DNA from: Galerina marginata
Taxonomy: Eukaryota; Basidiomycota; Agaricomycetes; Agaricales; Galerinaceae
Assembly (NCBI GenBank): GCA_023014335.1
Contig: JAECYW010000026.1
Location: 310,001 to 374,000, forward strand
Direction of reading: 5' to 3'
DNA length: 64,000 nt
The notes beneath the pieces are model-generated. The model was not told where the DNA came from. It ran no database searches and saw only the letters and a program-made list of their open reading frames with translations. Below are positions 46,203 through 57,868 of this stretch, in pieces. How positions within the stretch are numbered: the first letter of the stretch is position 1; every line of letters starts with the position of its first letter. A program made the translations under genes and the position numbers.

Positions 46203-47736
46203 ATGGCGCCCCAACCTCCTTCATTCGAATTCGATGTTCACGGTACCCTGGGGGCGATCTTAGTCGGCCTGTTCGTATCTTGCTGTCTTTTCGGCGTCGT
46301 CACTGCACAAGTATACACGTACTATAGCCGATTCCCCAACGACGCGGCCCGTATTAAGATACTGGTGGGCGTCACAACGATCTTCAAAAAACTACTCATG
46401 GAACGGAGACCGCAGGTTATCGTTGTATGGTATGCAATTATTCCCTTACGATGATAAATAATAGCGGATGATCTCTTTGCAAGGTTCTGTGAACTGGCTC
46501 ATTGCATTTGCATATGCCAATCTTTCTATTCCTCTGTAGTCAATGGCTACGGCATGCCGGGAGCTGTTGCGACATTGCCAAGGTCCTTCGACCTGGCGAT
46601 TTCTCTGAGCGCCGTCATCAGCTCCATGGTCCAGGTACGTCCTATTTTTCATCTCGCTATCAAACCTCAATCGCTCGCAGTTCTTCTTCATAGAGCGTAT
46701 TCGTATCATCAGTCAAAAACTATTTATTCCACTCGTTTGCTGGACCGTATCAATAACTCGATGTGTTTTAACTTTCTTCGGGACAGCAAAAGTTTGGAAT
46801 AGGCCAGTTTTGCGATTTGAGATCGAATTCAAATGGCTTTGTGTCGCTATCTTGGCTATGGGCGCTGCAGTCGACATGATTATAGCCACTGCGTTGTCTT
46901 ATTATTTGAAGGCTTCTAAACCAAATACTCACAAAAAGTATGCTTACCATTAGCCTGTCTTAAGACGAGCGAAGTTGACCACTCAATTAAACAGCACCTC
47001 GTTTGTCATTGACAAACTCACCGCCTGGACCATCCGTGTGCGACTCTTGAAATCGAACGCAGTAGGAAGAATCTTATCTAGTCGTTGCTGCAGAAACCGG
47101 ATTATTAACTAGCCTGACCGGATTTTTTATCTTATTATGTGTGAGACACGAAGTGTAATTGTCCAAGCTAAGCATTAGGGTCGTTCAGAGTAGCTCGGTT
47201 GGGCTTCATTTGACTTTCATTTGAGTCTTGGTTGGGATTTCAGTTGGAACTCGGCTGGGTGGCAAGGATGCGGTCAATTCCGAAATGGTGAGTTCAACTT
47301 TGATCAAGGTTGGCCAACTGGAAAGTTCGGCGTTAGGCAGCCATCGGGGTTTCAACAGAACATACTATTTTTTAAAATTCTTTTATTTTTACTCTCGTTT
47401 ATTGGTCTATGTATGTGCCTACACCATATGTAGAATATATCTTCCTCTTTGAGCGTGCAAGGAGCAGGTCGGCGACGATGATTCTGTGATTTAGTTTATC
47501 TCAATCAATGTGGTTGAAGCTCCGACGGCTGCCTAACGCCGAACTTTCCAGTTGGCCAACCGTGATCAAAGTTGAACTCACCATTTCGGAGATTGACCGC
47601 ATCCTTGCCGCCCAGCCGAGTTCCAACTGAAATCCCAACCGAGGCTCAAATGAAAGTCAAATGAAGCCCAACCGAGCTACTCTGAACGACCCTATTGATT
47701 ATACTCACGTAGTTCTTGTTACAGGGTTTTGCATAA
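46203..47736 (+). pseudogene. DUF6534-domain gene, copy 8, 3' truncated and MITE-invaded
   Basis: Closest to copy 3. It starts MAPQPPSFEFDVHGTLGAIL. Exons read VIVVW, FCELAHCICICQSFYSSVV, FFFIERIRIISQKLFIP, FKWLCVAILAMGAAVDMIIA, TSFVIDKLTAWTI and QTGLLTSLTGFFILLC. The next intron (GTGAGA...GTAG) contains a 515-bp MITE. The following exon should read FLTMSHN but reads FLLQGFA and stops (TAA 47734-47736), because a second element begins at 47722. The exons for the seventh hydrophobic segment, LASLNGR and the C-terminus are absent. An unusually long intron could still be spliced, but the product would lack about 80 residues of the DUF6534 domain. Confidence 0.8.
47178..47692. mobile_element. Foldback/MITE element with long inverted repeats, TA target
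   Basis: Arms of about 180 bp (47178-47356 and 47513-47692) are inverted copies with roughly 95% identity, starting GGGTCGTTCAGAGTAGC. TA flanks both ends (47176-47177, 47693-47694). The 156-bp centre has no coding capacity. It lies inside an intron of DUF6534 copy 8; the same intron in copy 3 shows the empty site. TA duplication points to a Tc1/mariner-type transposase acting in trans. Confidence 0.88.
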
Positions 47737-48395
47737 TATATTGAACACTCGGATTATTTTTGCGGATCACGTGAATGCCTTCCCACAGCCAAACAAACCG
47801 GCTGCCTTTGCCTGCCGTCTCTCTGCGACGCGCGCGGCGCCACGGCTCTCTTTGTCCCCACATACCTCACTTCTGCAGTGCAAACACTTCTAAAATAAAT
47901 TAATAGAGTACTTTCAATGCTTGTAGTCACTTGAAAATACACTTTTCCGACGAATTGAGGAGCTGGCAAGGCCCCAAGCTCCAACTTGTCCCCTCATCTT
48001 TGCCTCATCTGGTTTAATAACCGGTAAACTCTAGAATAGCTAACCTAAAAAATCCTGGTGAGTCCGAGTTGTTAGGGATTCAATTATTCAGTATGGAGCA
48101 TTTTAAGGGAACCTCGGCCTATGCCACCTATTATAAGTTACTAAGTCCTTGTCTGGACTCTGTACTGACTACCGAGGACTCTGGTTAGGAGAAATAAACA
48201 GACAAAAAGAACCCAGTTAAGAGATACAAGCTTATATTATTGCCTTTCTAGCACGCATGGGGTGTTTATGGATGATAAATAATGCCAATTACAATGAAGA
48301 AATGTAGCACAAACGAAGGCGCTGGATCGTGCCGTGGCATGCCGAGCTTTCTTTGGCTGTGGGAAGGAGTGTTCAATATATTATGCAAAACCCTG
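47722..48395. mobile_element. Second MITE-like element, TIR starting CAGGGTTTTGC, TA-flanked
   Basis: CAGGGTTTTGCATAATATAT and the next nine bases at 47722-47750 return as a perfect inverted copy at 48367-48395. TA lies outside each end (47720-47721, 48396-48397). A second paired block (ccttcccacagccaaa, 47778-47793 with 48352-48367) continues the arms, interrupted on the left by 27 bp. No transposase frame is seen in the 674 bp. It starts exactly where homology of copy 8 to copy 3 ends. Confidence 0.75.
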
Positions 48396-48397
48396 TA

Positions 48398-50622
48398 TTC
48401 AATTCTACGCAGAGAGACGCAGAGATGTGGCGCGGTCACGTGCCAACTGCGACCTGCAGATTTCTAAAAGCAGACCCGAGACCGACCACATGCGTCCGAG
48501 TCGACGGTCGTGGTGGGGAAAGGAGTGGTGACAAGGAAATTCAGACGACGTGAAGTTTGGAGGGAGGTAAGCGAGTATTGCTATGCCGAAGGCGATCGGT
48601 CTATTCACTTCGATTCAAGGAGGTATACCTGATAATTTGCTTGACCCCAACTACAGCCAGTCTTCCCCCGAATGTGCCTTCGGAAGAAAGCTTTCGAATT
48701 TGGGCTCCGGTTGCGACCTTCATGTAATATCCCGTGTCGGAACATTTCTTTGTCAAGTGTCAGGGAAGTAGAATGGCGCATACATATTCTCTTCAGTAAC
48801 AATGGGCGGGTCACGATCAATGTTCAGAACTCAGGATGGAAGTCGAACGAACCTTAATATAGAGTTGGGAGAAGTGAGAGGCCGGTTGTAAGGAGGGTCT
48901 GATTTGGAAGCTTCAATACCGGCATGGTTGCCAACGGTGGCTAAGCACGAGGCTTATTCAGGGAAATTGTCGGTACGACGGAAAAAAAGGGCTTACTCTA
49001 GGGCCTGAGGCCTGAACCGCGGCCACGATCTAAATCAAACAATATTACATAGCAGCCGCGATTATCGTATTCCTATAATTATTTAACGAGATTCCATGAG
49101 CACTGAGGCTTTTTATTCTGCTTCGTTCGGCTTCTGAAATCCATCGATGATCTGAGAAGCAACTGCACGGGCGTCATGGGATGCCAAATATAGTCCTTTG
49201 ATCTCCAATTTGGGACGTTTGCTCGATATGATTTGTGACTTCCGACGGATACGCATGTTAAAACATATGCCATTTGCATCTAGTGCAAAAAAAAGATCAA
49301 ACGGTCCGCACTGGTTTAGTTTGGAAACCGGGCTTGAATGCGTTTACAAGAAGTTTACTGCACTGTCAAAAAAGTATGAACTGAGCTCTCGAGGCCGTGG
49401 ATTTCCTTCCAGTCTCGAATCCGTGCGATACCCACTCCTACTGCGCTGCCCAGACTATTTTTCGAAGCGGTAAATTTATATACCACCGCGGAATGTATGG
49501 AAGAAGGAAGTGCGTCGCCTTCTCTCCGGATAGAAAGTGTTTCAGAGATATCATAAACTTTGCGGCCTACAAGCATCATCTACGGTATAGGTATATCTGA
49601 CGCATAGTGATGTGTAAGTATTACTTAGACTGATGGGACCAAGCTCCTATCCGAAAACAAGTTCGAGATGATACCACCCACTGCTCGCTTCATTACCACC
49701 ACTGACTGTGATGATGCGAATGCGAGCGCGCCGACACACAGACATATGTTTAATGAGAAAAAACTGAGTAGAGAATTTTTCTCCTAATAACTCGAAGTCT
49801 ATGTTCCAATACGATCAAATGAAGTCCAGTTTGCTCGAGGTTCAGGTTGTGGAATTGTAAATTAGACTCCTCCGATAGTTACAACGTTACGAATCGGGAC
49901 CTTAGTTTCCTATGATATGCCAATGATGTCCTGAGCTACTGATTTGATCACGTTCGGGAAGGTCTGACTAAGAAAATTTCCTGAGTAATAGGTATGCAGA
50001 GCGGAGAAAACAAAAAATGGATGGAAGAACGGGCAAATATCACAGGCAGTCCCTGACTAGCAACAAGATGTATAGAAAATATCTGCATTCCCTTCTACTC
50101 GGCCCACAACCGGACATCAAATTTCGATTTTGGGCGTCAGTTTCCTTTTCCAGGGCAGCGGGTGCATCAATTACGTGAACATCTAACCTTCCAGTATTCG
50201 AACTGGGCAGCTCGGGGAGAGCACATTGACCCCCCAAACTCAAGTGACAGAGAACTTTGACCAAACCATTAATATAGCGTGAGAGAGGGGTTCGGGATCG
50301 GGAGTTCTGCGAATAGTCCTTTTGTCATTGCTTCTTGCCTCTCGGCGAAACTTGAAGGCCCATAATTGTAGTTGCCAAATCTCATCTCGAATAACGGTGT
50401 AAATAGACTATTCGACTTTGTTGTCGCAGATATTTTTACACGTTATAGGAGTACCATCCATGGATGGGGCGCAATTTTGGGGATCCTTCCCGAAGGTGCT
50501 GTATGTTTGGATATATGCTCACCCCGTGATATTCGCCCGTTTCATCTCCCAGAGAAACTTAAATAAAGGCAAGTCCAAAGGAATCCCATTCTTCGTACTC
50601 CTTTCAGCCCAGGTCTCTCGGG
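48398..50622. other. Gene-poor region before the P450
   Basis: I find no DUF6534 sequence right of the second MITE, so copy 8 is truly truncated. Frames of 60-90 codons on both strands (for example 49198-49473 plus, 50264-50040 minus) carry no domain I recognise. The end includes the promoter of the P450. Confidence 0.4.
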
Positions 50623-52746
50623 ATGTGGTCGTCGTATTTGACTCTAGCCATCTTGATTGGTAGCGTGGGATGGGTAATCAAGCGTCGCGTCAGTAAGCGT
50701 ACACCCCTTCCTCCGGGTTAGTCCTGGTGATTATACCTTCGAGGTGGCATACGTCTTTAACTACCCGAATTGATCTTAGGCCCGAAGCCACTTCCACTCA
50801 TTGGAAACCTTCACCAACTCCCTCGCAAGGACCTAGCAAGAGAATACCACCGATGGTCCTCTATTTACGGTAGGGTTTCGACATTTATAAGAAAATAGAT
50901 GTTCACTCCAGTCTAACAGGTCCAATTATCTACATGGATATTGTTGGGCGGCAGTTTATCATTCTAAACTCCTTGAAAGCCGTTGTCGATTTGTTTGAGA
51001 AACGGTCTTCAATCTATAGCACGCGACCCCGACTGGTGAGTGATTGTTCCTTCGAATAATTACCATAAGCTCATGCTACAGAAAGGTCATGGCCGGAGAA
51101 CTTGTTGGCCGCGATGACACATCTGTCGTTTTTCTGAAGTATGGTTCTCGGCTGAAGGCCTGTCGGCAAATTATGCACCATTGGATGGGGCCAAAAGCTG
51201 TTGCAAAGGTGCATCCTCAACAACTTCAGGGGGCTAACTTACTTCTTGCAAACCTTTTGGAGACCCCTGAGAAATTCTCCCGCCATATAAGAGCGTAAGT
51301 TTCTTAAAGGTCAGATGCGAATAACTCAATAAACTACACAGTAATGCTGGTTCGTTGGTCTTGAAGTTCGCCTATGGTATTCAGTGTACCGGTTCAGAGG
51401 ATCCTTGGATTTTAATGTCCGAAGAACTCAGTAAAATAACCTCAACCGCGTCACAGCCAGGAAGGTGGCTAGTCGATTCGCTGCCATTTCGTACGTGTGC
51501 TCTTTGCAAAATGCTTACTCTCAACCTGCCATTGTAGTTCAATATCTACCGCGCTGGATCCCTGGCACAAAGTTCTTGGAGTACGCGGAGGCTTGGAGAA
51601 GGGTAAACATGAATGTTCTTCGCCTGCCCTTTGAATGGGTAAAGGAACAGATTGTACGGTCTGTTAAATCTTCAAAAAATGTGGCAATTTAAAATTGTCT
51701 TCTAGCGAGAAGGAACAGCCCAACCAAGTTGGACTTCGGATGCTTTAATGGCGGATGGAGTGGCTGAAATGACGCCAGGCCAACTAGATGCACTTCAAGT
51801 CTCTGCAGGCAGCTTATATTCAGGTAATGTTTCTAGATTTAAACTCGTATCTCTTTATTAAATATCTACCCAAGGTGGAATTGAAACGGTATGTTCCGTC
51901 TTTGATTCTGAGGTTCGTTCAGTGGTTGAAGGTGGCTAGGTGGTTGGTATTATTCGGACATTTTTCCTCATGATGGCACGCCACCCGGAGGTACAACGCA
52001 AGGCACAGGCCGAGATAGATTCAGTCGTAGGAATTCGACGCCTTCCTAACATAAACGACATGGAGCAACTTCCATTCGTTGGTCAGGTCATCAAAGAGGT
52101 TTACCGAACAAACCCAATCGCTCCCCTGGTCCCACATAGTTTGGACATAGATGACGTTTATAAAGGATATCGCATCCCTAAAGGAGCCTGGGTAATGGCG
52201 AATATGTGGTATGGCTGAATTTTAACACTCAGTCTCCAGCACTCACTTTGTCGGCCAGGGCTATCTTCCACGATCCAGAAACCTATTCCGAGCCTGAGAC
52301 ATTTAACCCTGAGAGGTTCTTGGAGACTCCTACTCATCGGGCAGAGATGGACCCAACTCCCCTAGCCTTTGGCGTCGGCATTGGTCGAAGGTTTTATTTT
52401 TATTTTTTTAAGGGGCAACTGCAAGCTCAAGCGGGGAAAATAGATTCTGCCCAGGATACCATTTCTCCCTTCCCTTCGTCTTCCTTAATGTCGCTCAAAT
52501 CCTGTCAGTGTTTAATATTTCCCCAGTGGTGGATAAAGAAGGCAGGGAACTTGTTCCACCGCTGAAATTTGACGTTGGACATTTGTCGTACGTTATTTTC
52601 CCACTTACAACCTCATATTTTTTTCACCAAGCCCTAGTGTACCGAGCGAATTTAATTGCAACATCAAACCAAGGAGTGCAGAGAAGGCCTCCCTCGTCCA
52701 AGATATTGTTGCAACTCTCGAACATGCACAACCGCCCGCAAATTAG
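50623..52746 (+). CDS. Cytochrome P450 monooxygenase
   Basis: Haem-thiolate monooxygenase, likely anchored in the ER membrane; substrate unknown. I join 12 exons into about 518 aa. The start at 50623 gives MWSSYLTLAILIGSVGWVIK (membrane anchor), then LPPGPKPLPLIGNL (proline-rich hinge). Next are YGSRLKACRQIMHHWMGP (C helix region), GGIETVVGIIRTFFLMMARH (I helix), IKEVYR (ExxR), FNPERFLE (PERF) and the haem region. There a 53-bp intron (GTTTTA...AATAG) must be removed to give FGVGIGRRFCPG. The last exon, reached through the acceptor cctag, ends ATLEHAQPPAN with TAG at 52744-52746. Oddities: two extra residues sit between the conserved F and the GxRxC part, and the donor of that intron is poor. 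If it is not an intron, the gene is dead. Confidence 0.78.
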
Positions 52747-55131
52747 TGTTCACCTTTCTATGCCCTGGCTTTTTTTCTTGACTTCGTTTATCATCTGGCA
52801 AAGATAGTATGTGATTGGTCGAAGCATCGGGTATGTAATGGGGAGTCGAAATCACTTCTGAAACTACAATTTCGCCGGATCCCACCTCCCCTTCGGTCAA
52901 GGACTCGTAGTAATGTATTGAATGTTGATGTATGGGCCCAGGAATACGTATATTTATACTCGACCCATTATACCGTGCTTGCATGATGACTGGAAGCCTT
53001 TGAGCGTCAAGAGAGCCAAATAAGTACACAAAAAATTCACTTGCCAATACATCAGTACAACTTGAACTTTGCAATGGTATCATACTACAGGACGATTGGT
53101 AAAAGTATAGTCACACTGAAGTTCGGTGATGCAATGTCGAATAGGATACAGTCGACAAAGGACCTAACAGAAGGAAGCAGAAGATGAGCACAAAAGACCG
53201 ACGAAAAGTTGCGCAATAATAGGTAACAGTCAGAACGAGGAGCCGTGCCAAAGTCTGAAATTCCTTAGACCTTTAAATTTCTCTTAGTCATGAATATCAA
53301 CCATCAAATTGTTCCGAAGGATATAAGGCAGGCGAAACTCGTGGCCCAGGTCGAGGTGTATTGCACCCGCCGCGCAGGACGATGGCCGATTGTTGGAGAA
53401 TGGTGGAGGGGTTGGGTGGCGTAGAAAGGTAAAAATTCTGATATGCATACCACGAAATTATCGTCATGAACAACGACGAGGCCAAGAACGCCGAGCTTTC
53501 AATCTCCTCCTCTGCCCCAACAAACCAATGAACGCGCCGGAGATGAACCACGCACAGATAAGGTGTTTCAACCGATGCCTATTCCATTCCACGAGGTTGA
53601 CGAATACCCGTCTTTGGAAACGCCTCATGCGCTGACATTGAGTCGCTGCAGAATTGGCGCTGCAACACGGTCCGCCGCAGTGCTGTCCATTAGAGATTTT
53701 GAGGTAATTCTGAAGGGCCATGTCGATCGGTGAGGTGACCTAGGGTGCTGATGTTGTGGGAGAGGTTAGTGCTGCGAGTTTTAGTAACGCCCATGGGCCG
53801 GACGACCACTGGCAGGGCAGTGGAGAAAGACTTTATTTAGCAAAGACAACGGCTAGACAGGTCTTTTGAATTAGGGTTCGCACTGTCATCGTCATCACTG
53901 ATTGGCGTCGTCATTCGGACAAAGACGGAGGAGTTGGGGAAGGTCCGATAAAAAGGTTGGGTGGAAACAGAAGGTGGGTGGAAACGGCGGTCCAAATCCG
54001 ATTACCGTGGTAGACATAGCTTCGTATGCCAGCATAGTCTAAGAGTCCGGCAAGAAGCCAGTCCCTGTCGTATGGAACTATAAAAAGCCAACGTAGGTTC
54101 ATTTCGTACTCTTCCAACGATGCAGAACGGATCAACTTACCCAGTTGCTTGCTTCAAGCTCAAATATAGAGACCCTCGCTGAATCACCAGGTCGAGACCT
54201 GTAAAGCAAAAGTCGCTGGATCCAGGAAGGTTACTGATGCAAGCTATACGAAAATAATAGTCAGTATAGTGCTTTAGTAGTAGCAACGAAACATATTTTT
54301 TACCTGCTTCCTGGCGTTTCCTTGAAGTTGGGGGAATTGTAACGCAACGGAATGCCCGTCATGTCAGAAAACGGGTCATGAAGGGTTTAAACGGGCAGGT
54401 CGAACATTCTAAACAAGAGGGTGATGAAAATCCAGGAATCGGTGTCCATTGTGACTGAGGCTGAGTTGCTAAGAAGGCGGGTGAGGAAGGTAGTAGGAGA
54501 TGATCACCGGTAGCGTTGAAATTAGATTTTGAGATAAGTTCGAAGGTTAATGTAGTAGGTGTCGTCTTGCGCCGACCACCACCTTGCTTCAACCATATAC
54601 ACAAACAAAGACATTTATCAGACAGAAATCAGTCGTTGTTGGGTTCACGGTTAGGGACATATCACGGAGGAAAAGGCAACTTTGGAATACCTTTTCATTT
54701 CCACTGTGCTCCTCAATTATGTACCTAAAGGACTCATGCATCCAGGTTGGCAGCATCTGGTACGGTGTCCACTGTCCAATTTGCAGGCCATAGCTGGGTG
54801 GGTCGCCCATGAGCAACCCAACGGAAGGCGGGAAAGTGGGGAGGGCATTGCCATGAATTGGCGTCGAGGGCGATCACAATGGCGCTCGGGGGGCTTGGTG
54901 GTGTTTACGAGACCCTTCAGGGATCGTTTTTGTACCCCAGCCAGTTTCGTTCCCACGATACGAGTACATTTGCCCCCGATTAGGAAGGTAGTCACATGTT
55001 CCGTTTTCGCATCATTCAGTATTTGAAACTATTTCAGTCTGCAGAGCAAGAATATATCGTAGTATCACAGCTGGGCCCGGACTATTTTGCAGGGAGATCA
55101 AAATGGACGGCAAGTTTCGCATGTAGACGCC
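52747..55131. other. Unassigned region downstream of the P450
   Basis: Minus-strand frames at 53911-54135 (LRWLFIVPYDRDWLLAGLLD) and 54589-54816 look somewhat protein-like. They lack supported splice partners or any domain I recognise. The 139-codon frame 52664-53083 is largely antisense to the P450 3' end. Confidence 0.35.
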
Positions 55132-55263
55132 GCGCGGTCCTGTGACGAACACATCGTTGCTTGCTCCCGCCACTGCGTGCTTGCCTGACCACGCGCCTGC
55201 TCGACGCGCCTCCGAGCCTCGCCAGACCCGAGCTGCCAGGGTAGGTCTGATTGGCCTATCCCA
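55132..55263 (+). repeat. Direct repeat, left copy (about 130 bp)
   Basis: Starts cgcggtcctgtgacgaacac, ends tctgattggcctatccca. Pairs with 57292-57403, which lacks about 20 bp in the middle. Not coding as far as I can see. Confidence 0.75.
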
Positions 55264-57291
55264 GCGAGATTACGTATGACATTGTTTCTTCCAAAGTGTA
55301 TGTCAGCATTTCAAAAAAGTGCGCAAAAAATTGGCTATGAACTATATGTCCTCATTGCCATCGTGGAACGTGTTGATAATGCAGCCTTGGCTTACTCATT
55401 GCATACTCAACCGGAATTATACCCGTGACACAAAAAATCGAGCTGTAAATAAGGAAATCAACATCAAAATGAGTTCAGCGTTTCAATTTACGTTATCCAT
55501 TACTCACGACTCAATTGAGAACTTGAACACCTTCTTAGATTTATCGCCGATGGCGCCAGTTCCTTTAGTGTAAAAAATTCAATATTGCTAGGTACCTTTC
55601 CCCGTCGTGGAGTGCCCCCGACGGCGCGAAGATGTTCCGGTTCGACGTCGGATACCATGAACAATTCAGTTTTAGCAAGCGCACGGAATAAAAGACCGGG
55701 TGCCAGTTGGAAGGTAGCACGCCCCACGCCGACGGAGGGGCAAAGCCAGTACGAGTAAGGAAGCGGTCAGTAGGCAGAGGCTGGGACTGGGTCGAAGGCC
55801 AACATGGAGATGTACGAAGGCTTGACCGCGTCGACACCGGCTGATGTAGGTGCATTAGGAGTTGGTGAGCTCGCGTGACCTGGATCAACGACGGGTGGAG
55901 AGGCGGATGTAGGACCCGGCCACGTCGACGGTTTTGCTTAAAGACCGCAGGCAAGCCTCGGAAATGTCCATTGGCGTGACATGCAGAGGTGGAGGGTTTC
56001 CTATCAGTGTCGACATTGGATGAGGGGAGGATAAGAAGTTCCGGGTCACGGCAACAATGTCGACAGTCAGTGGACTGGCTGGGTACTTCTGATGTGTCGA
56101 AGAGGAAGGTGTGGTGAGTAATATAACAGCGGTGAAGGGACGATGAAGAAGCTACGGGCAGAGCAGGTGAGACAGTGGAAGACAAGGGACAGCGAAACGA
56201 ATCATATGGAGTCGTTTCACGACGCACCTCTGGTTCTCTCGCATCCAGGCGTTTTCGCATCGTACTATTCTTCTTTTCCAATCCTAGACGGCCAGAAGGT
56301 CGGCCCACAACCCTCAGAATGGAGAGGTGGGTTGCAATGTGTGCGGGTAGTTCATCTGTTCGTTCGTTCGTGTCAGAATGTACCTAGAGGGTAGATGGTG
56401 AGCAGAAAGGACGCGATATTCATTGAAAACTTACCCAATTTCTACAGGCTGGCGTGGGCGAGATCGAAAAAGAACGCAAGAGAACAGTACAGAAGGCAGG
56501 TGGTGGTCAGGGGTCAAGAACATTGTTGGTGGCTGTTTAGCTGACTGATCATATCGCGGGTACTTACCGTGCCGGTTTAGCTCAAAGCAAACACCTACCA
56601 CTGCATATTCGTTCTTTCTCAAGTTCATTCCCGGGCCCTCTCTTTCATTCACCCTCTCAGTCTCCCAGCCACGTATTCCAGTCGTTAACGGGGCTCTTGA
56701 TAGGTATGTTACATTTTTGATAAATGAATTGAGAACATGCATCTTAATTTATTCAGGTTTTATGTTTTGAGAACGGTCGTTAAAGTTATGTTAAATCATG
56801 TCTTTTTACTGGCTTCAAGGGGGGTCTCGTACATGCCGCGCATGGCGATGGCCCGCACAGCCAGTGGGGATGATGAGGGTCAGTTACTAGGCGTCACAAA
56901 GTAACTTGGAAAACCCGACGGGTCAAAGCACAAACAGTCCGCCGGACTATCCGGCACTTTTGATTCTCAGGGATGTGATTTCTTGAAGGTCAGAGACGAA
57001 CTGAGCGACAGCGAGGACGAGGAGGCGCCGTCAGGGCACGTCCGCGATAGGCCCAACTTGAAGCCAAGGACAAGGCGAACTTCGAACCGCCGGGAGGTTC
57101 GCCTTGAGTTCGCCATCTGACTGCGGTTCGTGTTTCGAGGTTTGAAGTTCGCATTCTCGGTTCGGCAAACCATTCTCCCAGAGGATGAGACTTTCTGCGA
57201 TTATCGTAGTAGTGGCCCTGGCCCGAGTTGCCCGAGATTGGATTAGATTAGATACCATCAGGAGCACAGCCTCGACACTGCGCCTTGCACT
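55264..57291. other. Region between the two direct repeats
   Basis: The longest frame is 247 codons on the minus strand (55565-56308), rich in S, R, P and H, without a domain, hydrophobic core or paralogue; probably chance in a biased stretch. Nothing else is supported. Confidence 0.35.
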
Positions 57292-57403
57292 GCGCGGTCC
57301 TGTGACGAACACATCATCGTGCTGCCTGACCGCGCGCCTGCTCGACGCGTCCCCGAGCCTTTCCAGACCTGAGCTGCTAGGGTAGGTCTGATTGGCCTAT
57401 CCC
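57292..57403 (+). repeat. Direct repeat, right copy (about 112 bp)
   Basis: Second copy of the 55132-55263 repeat. On its right a minus-strand frame (57397-57636) ends in a lysine-rich tail (VKKKSGRKTTATRGSKKAAE), perhaps the end of a lost gene. Confidence 0.7.
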
Positions 57404-57868
57404 AACGGTTTCGAGGCTTTCTTTTGCAATTCAGCAGCCTTCTTACTTCCACGCGTCGCCGTGGTCTTCCGACCGGACTTCTTTTTTACTTCATACGTTT
57501 TCTGTATTTGCATGGCTCTTCGGCAGACCACCACGCAGATATGGTCAGATAATTTCTCAAAAGAAATATGAACCGCCCACAGGCCACGGCGATCTTGAAC
57601 CCTTGAGATCTCCCAGCTTCCAGACCTCCCGTGCATTTGTCAAGAGATACGGTTATTTCTCCGCTCATCCTAAAACTTCGGCATACCTTCCGGTACTTTC
57701 TGGAGATGAGCTTCTCTTCTCACTGGCTAGACCTCCGATGTTCTCGTTAATGCTTAGAGTGCAATGTAGTACCACGGGACTTGAATAGATATGCAGTGAA
57801 ATTCCTTCAGCTATTCACGTTAATAACATAAACTAAAGTATCGCTGGATTCTATGCCCGGCTCACATA

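Noticed and set aside
52664..53083. 139-codon minus-strand frame
   Set aside because: Antisense to the 3' end of the P450 and without any domain signal.
55565..56308. 247-codon minus-strand open frame
   Set aside because: Composition is rich in S, R, P and H, no domain, no hydrophobic core, no splice context and no paralogue in the window; likely a chance frame.
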